Shown here one piece after another: positions 55,401-62,280 of a stretch of DNA of 64,000 nucleotides. The notes beneath the pieces were generated by a model. It saw only the letters and a program-made list of their open reading frames with translations, was not told where the DNA came from and ran no database searches. Numbering within the stretch: position 1 is the stretch's first letter; every line of letters starts with the position of its first letter. Origin of the DNA: Sipunculus nudus (Eukaryota > Annelida > Sipuncula > Golfingiida > Sipunculidae); the NCBI GenBank assembly GCA_026874595.1, contig CM049306.1:93733642-93797641 (forward strand), given 5' to 3'. Made by a program: the position numbers and the translations under genes.

Positions 55401-58400
55401 TTCAGCGAGATATTATATTTGTAAAGAATTATGGTGAGTTTTGTAAAAAAACAACAATGCCCTTGTAAGTAATTGCGGTGACACAAACAGTTAACAGAGG
55501 GATAGACAGACGGATGAACGAATTGGGTGACAATCTTAAATCATTCAGATAAACCTTCACAGCAATCACTTGAACAGTTCTTGAGATAATACACATGGAA
55601 GGGATTCTATGATCCCTGTCTTGTGGCTGTATTGTATTTCAAATAAGTCTAAAAATGTGATAGTGCACATGTCCTCATGTGTGACAATCTTCTATACACT
55701 TTTCACTGCAATGGTTCTTGAGATAATGCATGCAAAAGAGCATGAATGGACAGACTGACAGGCAGTCAACCCACCTGATTACTATAGGGACCCTTCTAGG
55801 ATAGGGTTTTATAATCTACATTAAAGGTCCCATGGTGAAACATGTGTCAAGGTCTACCAATAATCCATTGAATTTTTTTTAAATGCAAATTCTGTGCTTC
55901 TGGACTGTTTTGGTTATGGGAAAGGTAATGTACAGGTAACATTTGCAGACTTTACACAGCATTCTGACATTCTCATAAAACCGAAGCAGGTACCATATTT
56001 TAATTATCTAATTCACAACCAGATGGCAGTAGTGTATAAGCCCAAAAATAATTACCAGAGGAATGTGTTGAAAATCACATAAAGGCAGTGGCTGTGAATA
56101 GGTATTTGCTGTGCCAGCGACATGAACCTTCCTTTGCTTGTGAACTGTTCTCTGCTCAGTTATTTTAATCAGTCAAATGACATAAAGTAACAACGTACAA
56201 TATCAAACTCTTAAAAATGTTTTCAGTTTTTGCATTGTCATTTCATGTCATCAAATGACAACTGAAATAGTAAGTACAAACAAAGAATACAAGACCTAAC
56301 TCTGATGTTGTTTATTTGAAATTAAGAGTTAAAGGTACCTCCTGATAAGGATGTCCCCCCCCCCCCCCCCCCCCCATCCTTGGGTATAGAGCCCCCTACA
56401 GACTTTGACCCTCATCTTACTGATAAATAATCTCCTCCCCCGCCCGCAAATAAAAAAAAAGAAGTTAAATTGCATGGTGTTTATATTATGGTCATACATG
56501 TATAGGTTTTGCTTATAATTACTTTGCCAAGAAATACCAAACCACAAAGACAAATTACACAACCCACTCTCACAATTTTTATTTATTCAAATAATCAAAA
56601 TTATCATGTAGGTCAGAATTATAATATTTAAATTAATGGTAATCACTTATTTTCATGTATTCTGTAAGCAACAATGCATTCATGTGTTTAATTAAGTTTT
56701 GATTATAGAATTCAGTGAAACATTAGTAATAATGAAAAACAAGACTTTTGAATCAGTTTTTGTTTAATCTCTGCACAATAAACAAGCATACTTACACAGG
56801 TCACAAAACAAAACTAAAATTCTTATATGCTGGAAAAAGAATCTGGTTTATGGATGTGATTTACATTTAACAGAACAAAGTTTCTCACAAATAGAAAACT
56901 TATTTTATGACATCTGAAGAAAAAAAATAGAATCCTAAAGTATAAACTGTAATTAAAGTTCATATCACCAACAATGTAATGGACACAGGGAGAGTGTATG
57001 CAATGGTAGTGTAAATGCAAAAAACATTTTCATTTTATTGGGATATTTACAACATAACTGGATTTTGTGTGGACTCTTCTGTGTGTTTTTTCCCCATTGA
57101 GCACTAAATTTTACTCTGCAGCATACAGGGATATTATTATAAATGTCATGCCACTGTTTCACATTTACCAGAGCCATAAACAGTGGGTGCAGCCTGCAAA
57201 CCACAGTCATAAACATGTCAAGTGTGTTTTAGGTAAACTTAAGTGCCATTTTATGATTTACTAAACAATGTGGCATTAAACAAGTTTTTGGTCAATTTTA
57301 TTGGTAAACTCAGCAAAACCTATCTTGGAGCAAGTAAGTAGCTGTGGGAGTTAAAACAATGCAAATGAACATAAGTAACCATTTTTGTCTTAACACCTAC
57401 ACACATAAAAAGGAGTTACATGAAACATAATAAAAGTAATAATTATATGAGGTATATTTTTAGCAGGTGCAAATACACTTAGCAAAGAAACTATTCCCTG
57501 AGCACTATTTATTTCCACAAAGAGTTTGGGCAAATGTGTTTGGGGAAATTAAAAGCAAACAATTGCCCAGCCTTATTTGTAAAATTTATGATAATTTCTG
57601 GCTTACTCTGGTATATATTAAAGAAATGTAAGTAATTCATGTTACAAAAACTTCTTTTACATTCTACAAGCTGTCAGTAATCACAGTCCATGTCCCCATG
57701 TTGACAAACTAAAAAAAATGCGACAGGTGGTGGCTAATTTGCATACATATGTGCAACAGTTGAAAGGTCACTATTTTGTTACTGGTGAGAATTTGTGAAG
57801 CAAATCTTTTTTCATATGCAAAACTCTGGTGGTTTGTCCAATTTGCCTCCAGATGTCACTGTTGGATGTGTTTTGCTTACACTTGGCAGCCATTTAAACA
57901 GTACCCACTACCATATTCACTAGTGGATATAATCAAAAAGACAACCTGTGCATTCTGAGATCTGAAAATTTCAGCTTATTTTTGTTTAAAGGTCCAAGAG
58001 ATTTTTTTTATGTGCAAGATATAGGAATGGACTTTGTTAAGAAAATAAGTCTTTTTATGCGTAAGATATATGAATGGACTCTGTGATTAAAATGAGTCTG
58101 TAGGGTTGACCTTTGAACTTTGATCCATACATAAAATAAAGTTATGACATCTGTAGTGACAATGATCCAAATAGGGACCCCTGGGTCATTAAAATCAGCT
58201 GCTGAGCAAAACCTGTGATTATATAATTTAATATCAGAGAGGAACTTAAAATCCAAACAGTTATTTGCACATAAACATATAAATGGGAGTATCTGTCATG
58301 GTTAAGATGAAAATCAACACAATTGATGACTTACCATTTTCGTTCCATCCTGAGATCCCTACGAGAGAATCATCGCTCTGTACAGCTGGTAAACACTGGG

Positions 58401-61400
58401 CCATGAACCACAAGAAGTCCACTGCCAGTATGACCTCCTCCTCAAGGACAATCACGTGTTCCTGTCAAAAAAACAATAACTGGTTATTTTTTATAACTTC
58501 AGACCCATACAGAGAAGTATGACCTTCAATTCAAACCCATACTGAGAAGTATGACCTTCACTTCAGACCCATATTGAGAAAAGACCTTCATTTCAGACCC
58601 ATACTGAGAAGTATGACCTTCACTTCAGACCCATAATGAGAAAAGACCTTCATTTCAGACCCATACTGAGAAGTATGACCTTCACTTCAGACCCATATTG
58701 AGAAAAGACCTTCAATTCAGACCCATACTGAGAAGTATGACCTTCACTTCAGACCCATATTGAGAAAAGACCTTCATTTCAGACCCATACTGAGAAGTAT
58801 GACCTTCACTTCAGACCCATACTGATAAGTATGACCTTCATTTCAGACCACTACTGAAAGGTATGACCTTCACTTCAGACCCATACTTCTCTGAGAAGTA
58901 TGACCTTCACTTCAGACCCATACTGAGAAATATGACCTTCAATTCAAACCCATTCTGAGAAGTATGACCTTCACTTCAGACCCATACTGAGAAGTATGCT
59001 TTTGAAATAAATGAGTCCTGTGACCTTGACCTCTGACCTCCAAATCAACAGGGTTATTCCCCTATCATTGAGGTCCCCTATCGTTGCTTTTGTATAAAAT
59101 GAGAAGGTATGGGATGAAAGTTTTGGCTTACAATGCATTTACAAATTTGTTCAAGGTGGTCATGTGACTTTGAGCTTTGACCTTGTGGATACAAAATCAA
59201 TAGGGCTAATATCTTATTCATAGGCGAGCCATATGTGAAAGGTGGAAGGTTCCAGATGAAACTTTGGCTTAAAATGAGTCATCAAGCCTTTTCAATATGT
59301 GGATCCTGTGACTTTGACTTAAAAAATATATAAAAAAAAAAAAAAAAAAAAAACACAGACCTAATTTAAGGTTTCCAAGGAGACTTTTCATGGAATTCCT
59401 AGGATTAAAAGTTAGAAGATTCTAGGTCCAATGGTTGTGATTTGTGCCCTGCTTTGGTATCAAATTTTCAGTTTTTTCTGAGGGGTGCTTATAAGCCCCA
59501 TAGCTGGAAGAATATGGGTAACAGAGACCTAATTACAAGTTTCCAAAGACATTTTTCATAGACTTCCCTGGATGTCAGGTTAGAAGATTCTAGGTCTAAT
59601 GGTTATAATTTTTGCCCTGTTAACGGATGGGCGGACAGACGTACGATGGACAAAGAGTGATCGCTATAGCTCAGATGACTTTCAGTCAGCTAAGCTTAAA
59701 TCAATAGTTCTTTTCAAAATAGTAGTGCAGCAATATGTGAAGGATGGAAGGTCTGAGATTAAACTTTGGCTAAAATTTGTCTTTGTAGAAAGCTGAGAAA
59801 TGTGGCCATGACCTTTAATCTCAAAACTGATATGGTTCTTCTCTGTTGGCAGGTAATTCACAAGTGAGAGATGGAAAGTTTTGGTTCAATAATTTGGCAA
59901 AAATATTTTCACACCACAGGTCAATATAACAGGCAGACAAAAAGAGAGACAAACAGTATACCCTTGTGGAACTCAGTTGAACAGGGGCCAGAGTTAAACA
60001 AATTTTTCCAGGTCTACCTTAAAACTGCAAGCACATTCTGGTGTCCAGCACTAATTTTGAGCCCTTGAAGGGGTGTAGTCTCTGATTTTATATCTGTGTT
60101 CCTGACTGGGATTTTTTACACCAAAGTGTAATAATAAACACCAGGCTAAATCTGCACAGGTAAAAATAAACTCATGTTGAAGCTGATCCTTTAATCACAC
60201 ACATTATATCAGAACTATAGTTTACTTTGTGGTGATATTTCTATTTCAAAGTACCCAATAATTTGCTCCAAAATAGTTGTCAGTTATATAGGGGTATGAC
60301 CACCTAAAATACATTGCATGCTATCCTTTGTTTCTGGAACTGAAAGTAAACATTTACAAAGCCTAATGATATTCAGAATATCAAATGTGGAATAATAATC
60401 AGATTATGCAGGATTTGTTTATTCATTTAATAACTTATAACTGACAAAGATTTCTGACTGCAGACTCAGTAAGTTGTAAATGGCAAATAGTTATAAAATA
60501 AATGAAATAGTTTTTTTAAAGTTCTCTTCCTTAAAGTCAGCTAAATGCTGCCATAGCTCCCTTTGAAATTCACATTTGAGAGATTATCTGTCAATCTGAA
60601 AATACTGAAAACACATGTGTAGAAACTAAATGTGGTTCAGAGTGTATTAGTCAACTGCCAATATAAAAGTATGACAGGAGAAACTGCAGGTTAGTGATGT
60701 ATTTAATTAGCACACAGGTGTGACAATTTCATTTAGGAAATTTAATTACGTGCACATAATTCTACTGGGCATGGCTGCTTCTAAAAATTTAATTATGAAT
60801 TATTTCAATTATTTTTGAGTTATTTCATCTGTTCTGGGTTTCAAAGCATCTGATCTGAAATAAAGGATAGCTGTTGATGAACACAGCCCAACATATCTGA
60901 TCCAGTGTTTATCATCAAATGTCTTCTTATATAAATTCATGTCAAAGGTAATCCATGCTATGTGGTGCTGGTAATTAACTTCTCTTGTGAAGAATTTTGT
61001 GAAGCATTTATGAAAATTAACTGTTAATGTAAACAGGAAGGCAATCTAAAACACAGCCATTTGTGCTCAATGATTGTGCTCAATTTATTTATTCACTGTA
61101 AAAATCAGTTGTTATACTAATTTTTATGCTAATGGTCTACAACAGCTTCCTTTAACCACAGACTAAACTAGAAACAGATCTCACAAAGTCCTTCAAGAAT
61201 TGAAACAGAATTTATTGAAAGAATGTGCCATGGGCCACAGGATCAAGAAGGGGAGTGATAAGAGGTTTGGGGAAGACTGGTATGTTTCTGGAGTTGATGT
61301 AAGAGAAAACAAAGAGAAAAGCAGAATATAGAGGTGAATCAGGAACCAGATCAGCATTTAATTGTTATTAATCCATCCTATAATCTTAGTATTTGTGTTT

Positions 61401-61644
61401 GAGCCCTTAATCAATATTTTCACTAAATTTCAAATAAATTCAATGGACAATTACATAAATACACACATAAAAAGAGCATACTGATCACATAAACCTTGAA
61501 AAACATTATTTATGAATAATCTAAGGTAATAAATAACAAAGTGCTGTATTATCAAAGTCACAAAATATATGAATAAAATAGTAATAACACTTACTGCAGT
61601 AGGGTACAGGTCCCACACTTTTTCTATGGCCTTAATCAACTGAT
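25321..61644 (-). CDS. POMGNT1-like: POMGNT1-like GT13 glycosyltransferase gene, 5'-partial, six exons seen
   Basis: Family role: GT13 enzymes such as POMGNT1 and MGAT1 are Golgi type II membrane proteins that transfer GlcNAc from UDP-GlcNAc in beta-1,2 linkage to mannose; POMGNT1 acts on O-mannosyl glycans. The joined exons give 725 coding bases (about 240 residues), the C-terminal half of the catalytic domain. Visible landmarks in order: HVIVLEEEVILAVDF (POMGNT1 has a VVLEEDLDIAVDF-like segment), DDSLVGISGWNENGYEG (cf. DDSLYCISAWNDQGYEH), YRTETFPAMAF, WDGW (GT13 WDxW motif), ITPDVSRAY (cf. IIPDVSRSY), and a C-terminal ILLVGQSSPYY (cf. FLVVGVPASPY). Introns from 5' to 3' are about 3.1, 14.6, 1.4, 0.7 and 15.8 kb. 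All visible splice borders are AG/GT and phases agree. Oddities: the usual EED acidic motif reads EEE, and about 30-35 residues expected before the last exon were not found. The start lies beyond 64000. Molluscs have several POMGNT1-like paralogues, so orthology and donor/acceptor specificity are not assured. Confidence 0.5.
26280..26782 (+). mobile_element. modular repeat (copy 1 of the 59.35-kb family)
   Basis: Phrases ATGACCTAATTTCAGGTAAC, CTAGCCCCATAGCTC, TTCTAGGTCCAGCAGTTCC and GTGCCCTGTTAACGGA are followed by the terminal CAGTCAGCTGAGCTAAAA. The same phrases occur in the same order at 59353-59697. A poly-G run (26578-26592) sits inside. No coding frame. Confidence 0.5.
28216..28385 (+). 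mobile_element. tRNA-derived SINE-like copy (family 2)
   Basis: GGGATAAGCTCTAGTGGTTA followed by AGGCATT resembles a tRNA A-box region. It shares the CTAGTGGTTAAGGCATT and AAACCTGGTA phrases with 37321-37445. Diverged and probably old. Confidence 0.5.
29197..29472 (-). mobile_element. tRNA-derived SINE (family 1), with tRNA head
   Basis: On the minus strand it begins TCTGTGGCTCAGGGGG (A-box-like) and then GGTTGTGAGTTCAAATCTC (B-box-like, GGTTCRANTCC type), as in RNA polymerase III SINEs. The body contains TGGGTCTTTGGAAGGGTTCC, ATGACCCAGCAATGGGG and GGTAACACCAGGGTAC. The body is shared with 39487-39665, which lacks the tRNA head. It is not a functional tRNA, as no full cloverleaf forms. Confidence 0.5.
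29963..30046 (+). other. exon-like patch of unknown nature
   Basis: An 84-base stretch bounded by AG and GTGAGT on the plus strand, open in one frame (GAPVISCRLLGADCGPELAD...). It keeps several CpGs in a CpG-poor intron. No homology recognised and no partner exon found. A conserved non-coding patch or chance is as likely as a real exon. Confidence 0.5.
30134..30310 (+). mobile_element. pogo/Tigger-type terminus, remnant
   Basis: Follows a TA dinucleotide and begins CAGTAGAACTTGATTATCCA, close to the CAGTAGAACCTCGATTATCC-type terminal repeat of pogo/Tigger DNA transposons. The other terminus was not found; a CAATAATCTGGATTAAGATG stretch near 30290 may be an internal remnant. Confidence 0.5.
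30415..31425 (+). repeat. modular repeat with 301-bp tandem units
   Basis: AATAAGCTTCTAA (AATAAGCATCTAA in the third unit) recurs at about 30600, 30901 and 31202, giving a period near 301 bases. Units share AGGTCAAGGTCACCCA, ACTTGACCGAGATTTTGTC, GTGAATCCTTTTAGAGATAT and GTAGGTGGC(G/A)CC. The array closes with GGACACCGGACGGACGGACG and TGTGTGATGACAATAGCCC. No protein frame. Confidence 0.5.
32270..32720. other. unique CpG-retaining intronic patch
   Basis: GC-richer unique DNA (for example AAAGGCCACGCGGTGGC and GAGGGCGGCCTAGTTGGCC) in a CpG-poor intron. No exon-like homology. It could be a regulatory element; no direct evidence. Confidence 0.5.
34540..34910. other. unique CpG-retaining intronic patch
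   Basis: Moderately GC-rich, non-repetitive and open in overlapping frames on both strands (about 34605-34919 plus, 34612-34803 minus), but with no homology. The minus frame includes IWQALRGAVQ, which only loosely resembles the missing POMGNT1 segment and lacks correct borders. Confidence 0.5.
37132..37200 (+). mobile_element. DNA-transposon terminus remnant
   Basis: After a TA, CAGTGGACTCTCTCCTTACA is followed by two GACACCTCTRTA repeats, a layout typical of Tigger/pogo-like termini in invertebrates. The second terminus was not found. Confidence 0.5.
37321..37445 (+). mobile_element. tRNA-derived SINE-like copy (family 2)
   Basis: GAATGGAGCCTAATGGTTAA followed by GGCATTGAACTGGG and GTTCCCACTTCAAC resembles tRNA A and B boxes; related to 28216-28385. 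Confidence 0.5.
37918..38160 (+). repeat. dispersed repeat (copy 1 of the 55.17-kb family)
   Basis: CAACAAGAGCATGGC, ACCTCATTAAATATGC, TTTGCTGAGAAG, TCATGAAAATCCATAA and GGTGCCACCAAAGT follow in the same order as at 55165-55480. No coding frame. Confidence 0.5.
38580..38860. other. unique CpG-retaining intronic patch
   Basis: About ten CpGs in 180 bases against almost none in surrounding DNA. The minus-strand frame at 38613-38894 is open but unrecognised and lacks the family motifs expected for the missing exon. Confidence 0.5.
39487..39665 (-). mobile_element. tRNA-derived SINE (family 1), 5'-truncated
   Basis: Shares the body of the SINE at 29197-29472 (GTAGCAC.TGCTTC, CCTGGTGTTA, ATTGCTGGGTCATG and TTGTGAGTGA-type blocks on the plus strand) but lacks the tRNA-like head. 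Confidence 0.5.
40400..40484. repeat. (AT)n microsatellite
   Basis: About 85 bases of AT dinucleotides with one TTT interruption. It produces a false Tyr-Ile open frame. Confidence 0.5.
40855..41118 (+). mobile_element. fragment of the 44.6-kb inverted-repeat family
   Basis: TTCACCTACCTTTTTCTATA, GTGATTTCT, TATTTTGGTGGG.CCC, CATGTTATAAAC, AACAACCTGTG and a final CCCCTTTAAAG match the order of blocks at 44602-45072. It ends 74 bases from the 41192 exon donor. Confidence 0.5.
41192..41353 (-). CDS. POMGNT1-like: exon of POMGNT1-like gene
   Basis: A 162-base exon with acceptor CTTTATTTCAG and donor GTAAGTATC, phase 2 to phase 2. It encodes (L)EPSVKITNSKSLTAAEYEAE and continues to VQDCLHGRGLGFYIPAQS with a split Gly at the end. 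It aligns with the region of human POMGNT1 after the PDVSR motif (LKKEAYEVEVHRLLSEAE..., then a conserved Cys before the last beta strands). The next POMGNT1 segment, with the FTTW and WDLD motifs, should follow but is not encoded here or in the final exon. Confidence 0.5.
41354..42068 (-). other. intron (715 bp)
   Basis: Bounded by GTAAGG and CAG on the minus strand. About half is the degenerate minisatellite. Confidence 0.5.
41595..41945. repeat. degenerate minisatellite, ACTGTAAAGAATTC units
   Basis: Units of about 43-58 bases begin ACTGTAAAGAATTC and often end AAATACTGTAGAT; two adjacent 43-base units near 41760-41850 are nearly identical. It fills about half of the 715-bp intron 41354-42068. 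Confidence 0.5.
42069..42218 (-). CDS. POMGNT1-like: exon of POMGNT1-like gene with WDxW and PDVSR motifs
   Basis: A 150-base exon with acceptor ..TTGTTGAAG and donor GTAAGG, phase 2 to phase 2. It begins (R)SWDGWLNGKMNDKEMITPDV and continues SRAYRCPYETLSEQADMLKE. WDGW corresponds to the WDMW/WDDW motif that carries the catalytic base Asp in GT13 enzymes (family knowledge), and the Asp is kept. ITPDVSRAY corresponds to the IIPDVSRSY strand. The histidine and glycine that usually follow in POMGNT1 (SYHFG) are replaced by RCPYE. Introns on both sides are short (about 0.7 and 1.4 kb), giving a cluster of three exons within 2.6 kb. Confidence 0.5.
42682..42886. mobile_element. MITE-like element with 35-bp imperfect inverted repeats
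   Basis: The left end TGCTTTAGCAGGTTTTGCTG then GATTTCACCACCAGG is mirrored at the right by CCTGGTGGTGAAACCTAGCA then AACCATACTAAAGC. About 205 bases in all, with no open frame. Target duplication not certain. Confidence 0.5.
43150..43620. other. unique CpG-retaining intronic patch
   Basis: Non-repetitive stretch next to the 43630 exon donor, without coding features. It may be an intronic regulatory element. Confidence 0.5.
43630..43762 (-). CDS. POMGNT1-like: exon of POMGNT1-like gene
   Basis: A 133-base exon with a TTTTTCAG acceptor and a GTAATT donor, running phase 1 to phase 2. With the G carried over it begins GYEGVSTLPGIAYRTETFPA and continues into a lysine-rich stretch (LLKKKFYISEMKGKMK) ending ECCVA. 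It aligns with the POMGNT1 stretch from GYEH through YRVETMPGLGWVLRR. The Gly-Leu-Gly-Trp of typical GT13 enzymes (GLGW) reads AMAF here, so this loop has diverged. The donor GTAATT is weaker than the GTAAGT seen at neighbouring exons. Confidence 0.5.
44602..45072 (+). mobile_element. inverted-repeat (MITE-like) element, most complete copy
   Basis: Starts CTTAAAGGTGCCCATTCACC and ends AGGTGATTGGACCCCTTTAA (reverse complement TTAAAGGGGTCCAATCACCT), giving imperfect inverted termini of about 20 bases. About 470 bases, non-coding. Pieces of the same element are at 40855-41118, 57685-58000 and, inverted, 11560-11665. Confidence 0.5.
45717..48930 (+). mobile_element. 3.2-kb dispersed non-coding element, copy 2
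   Basis: Starts with the same GGGACCCATGGGTCACGG/CGCTCAGCTGA module as 14513 and ends with GACGG modules and CTATAGCTCAGATGACTTAT/AGTCAGCTGAGCTAAAA. It is longer than copy 1 because the segment containing TTTCAGATTTTAA.AGATTAAATCC is present twice (about 47590-48115 and 48253-48790). A smaller internal doubling of about 70 bases lies near 46720-46855. No coding frame. Confidence 0.5.
49252..49413 (+). mobile_element. MITE-like element with GGGGCCTGTTGCAATAA termini
   Basis: The left end GGGGCCTGTTGCAATAA is mirrored by TTATTGCAACACACCCC. The interior contains GGACTTAAGCCC, GTGACGTCATAATGG and GACTTAAGTCACC. About 160 bases, no frame. An inverted diverged copy is at 2576-2736. Confidence 0.5.
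50365..50410 (+). mobile_element. 5' fragment of the 1.8/3.2-kb element
   Basis: GTGACCCATGGGTCATGATG then CTCATCTGG resembles the first module of the elements at 14513 and 45717; only this head is seen. A weaker head-like piece occurs near 58175. Confidence 0.5.
52324..52338. repeat. poly-C run
   Basis: About fifteen Cs following AGC, bordered by AAACTTTTTAGACC. Confidence 0.5.
53290..53390 (+). repeat. GGCAAGTAAAA-type dispersed repeat fragment
   Basis: CTTGCCC/GGGCAAGT and ACTTGTCC motifs recur several times in about 100 bases. This pattern looks like a common dispersed repeat rather than a gene. The open frame across it (53297-53506) has no recognised homology. Confidence 0.5.
53827..54331 (+). 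mobile_element. inverted-repeat (MITE-like) element with retained CpG
   Basis: Left TTAAAGGGACATAATCAGG and right AGGTGATTGGGCCCCTTTAA form imperfect inverted ends resembling the family at 44602-45072, but the interior differs. It contains about 14 CpGs in roughly 350 bases, far above the surrounding intron, so it may be a younger insertion. Confidence 0.5.
54680..55160 (+). repeat. dispersed repeat with two diverged half-units
   Basis: GGTGCCATCTGCAGGTG...CATATGATCAATATGTCTGC at about 54688-54760 recurs as GGTGCCATCTATTGCAG...CATGTGATCAATATGTTAGC at 55021-55075, followed by GGACAGACCAACAGACAGAC. Non-coding. Confidence 0.5.
55165..55560 (+). repeat. dispersed repeat (copy 2 of the 37.92-kb family)
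   Basis: CAAGAGCACCAAAAAAGGTG, CTCATTAAATATGCGCC, TCATGAAAATCCATAAAATT and GGTGCCACCAAAGTATGG are in the same order as at 37918-38160, then a short GATAGACAGACGGATG terminus. Confidence 0.5.
56355..56375. repeat. poly-C run
   Basis: About twenty-one Cs; translated on the minus strand it gives a false poly-Gly stretch. Confidence 0.5.
57685..58000 (+). mobile_element. fragment of the 44.6-kb inverted-repeat family
   Basis: CATGTTGACAAAC, TTGCATACATATG, GAAAGGTCACT, CGCC/CTCCAGATG and ACAACCTGTG blocks follow the order seen at 44765-45000; termini are degraded. Confidence 0.5.
58335..58461 (-). CDS. POMGNT1-like: exon of POMGNT1-like gene with the metal-binding motif
   Basis: A 127-base exon with a TTTTTTTGACAG acceptor and a GTAAGTC donor, running phase 0 to phase 1. 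It encodes EHVIVLEEEVILAVDF, continues through a stretch containing FMAQCLPAV, and ends DDSLVGISGWNEN. The segment matches the nucleotide-sugar/metal-binding strand of GT13 enzymes. POMGNT1 normally reads EED at the acidic triplet; here it is EEE, a conservative acid-for-acid change at the position expected to carry the metal-coordinating Asp. The SGWNENG stretch matches the SAWNDQG segment. A minisatellite begins only 37 bases upstream of the acceptor. Confidence 0.5.
58498..58992 (+). repeat. minisatellite, 16 units of 30-37 bp
   Basis: The consensus unit is ACTTCAGACCCATACTGAGA followed by AGTATGACCTTC (32 bases). In the middle, 32-base units alternate with 30-base units reading ATTGAGAAAAGACC, giving a 62-base higher-order repeat. 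The 32-base unit contains CATACT-GAGA-AGTATG, a 6-bp stem with a 4-base loop, which the 30-base variant destroys. The array lies 37 bases upstream of the acceptor of the 58335-58461 exon. Confidence 0.5.
58997..59920 (+). repeat. degenerate GTGACCTTGACC tandem repeat, interrupted
   Basis: CTGTGACCTTGACCTCTGAC, AAATCAAC/TAGGG, GGATGAAAGTTTTGGCTTA and ATGTGAAAGGTGGAAGG-type phrases recur at roughly 160-base intervals. The series stops at a poly-A stretch at 59330 and resumes after 59700 (AATATGTGAAGGATGGAAGG), so another element is inserted in it. Confidence 0.5.
59335..59697 (+). mobile_element. modular repeat (copy 2 of the 26.3-kb family), nested
   Basis: Starts in a poly-A run. Two tandem half-units each hold AGACCTAATT.A.GTTTCC, GAAGATTCTAGGTC.AATGG and GCCCTG. 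It ends TAACGGATGGGCGGACAGAC then CTATAGCTCAGATGACTTTC. It lies within another repeat array, so it inserted later. Confidence 0.5.
61595..61644 (-). CDS. POMGNT1-like: exon of POMGNT1-like gene (most 5' exon in window)
   Basis: A 50-base exon preceded on the minus strand by a TTTTCATTTCAG acceptor and followed by a GTAAGTG donor. With one base from the previous exon it encodes 17 residues, (D)QLIKAIEKVWDLYPTA, and it ends in phase 0. The WDLYPTA end aligns with the FNLFPEA segment that lies just before the acidic metal-binding motif in POMGNT1. Taken alone it would be too short to call; it is supported by fitting in phase and in homology directly before the next exon. The preceding exon was not found up to 64000. 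Confidence 0.5.
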
Positions 61645-62107
61645 CTGAAATGAAAAGACACATGAATCAATTCATAGATTAACACTCTGCTATTTTTCAT
61701 ATCCAGTTTTATAAATTAATCTTGTGGAATTCATTTTAATTTAACATTCAAACCATTTTTGAAATATAAAGCCATATGTGGATGACATTTTTCTCAAATT
61801 TTGACAAAAAACACTCTTTCAAGTTATATACTTGAACTTCCCTAATCTGCCTTTGTCAATAATTAAAATCTAGGGAGAATCATATATGCATCTAAGTTAC
61901 AAGATATTTGAATTACTTATGTAATAAAAAACATGTTCATACATCCACATTTTCAAAGCAAAAACAGTGAAAAAAATAAACAATTAATTTTATATTGGAG
62001 AAGCTGCACTATACTTGGGACTAAAATAGTTATGCATAAACAGGAGTAATATCCTGTTTGACAAATTGGTTTGTCTAATATAACTGTAACAGCTGGTTAC
62101 AGGGTAG

Positions 62108-62280
62108 TCAATATAGGGGGGAAAAGGGTATATACCCCCCCCCCCAACACACACTTTTTGTCAAGGGGGGGGGGGAAGCAATATAATCACTCCCCCCACT
62201 ATATATATAAATGTGTGTGTGTTTTGTGTGTCTGTGAGCCATTCCCCCCCCCCCCCCACTCTGGAAGATAAATTGACGCC
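62108..62280 (+). repeat. G-run/TATA/C-run dispersed repeat, copy 2
   Basis: Module order GGGTATATACCC, C-run, ACACACA, TCAAG plus G-run, AATATAATCACTCCCCC resembles 490-590. Ends with a second C-run and a GT microsatellite. Confidence 0.5.

Larger units (their letters stand above)
43763..58334 (-). other. intron (14.6 kb)
   Basis: Bounded by GTAAGTC and TTTTTCAG on the minus strand. It is largely filled with dispersed repeats (44602-45072, 45717-48930, 49252-49413, 53827-54331, 54680-55560, 57685-58000). Unique moderately GC-rich stretches lie near 51000-51700. Homologous residues on its two sides are contiguous in POMGNT1, so no exon is expected inside. Confidence 0.5.
58462..61594 (-). 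other. intron (3.1 kb)
   Basis: Bounded by GTAAGTG and GACAG on the minus strand. Holds the minisatellite, a degenerate tandem repeat (58997-59330 and 59700-59920) and an element nested in it (59335-59697). The rest (about 59930-61590) is AT-rich unique DNA with almost no CpG; 60001-60748 has none. Confidence 0.5.

Noticed and set aside
56329-56562. Glycine-rich minus-strand protein
   Set aside because: The glycine run is the translation of a poly-C tract.
58498-58992. CRISPR array
   Set aside because: Units are contiguous without unique spacers, there is no Cas gene, and the context is a eukaryotic intron.
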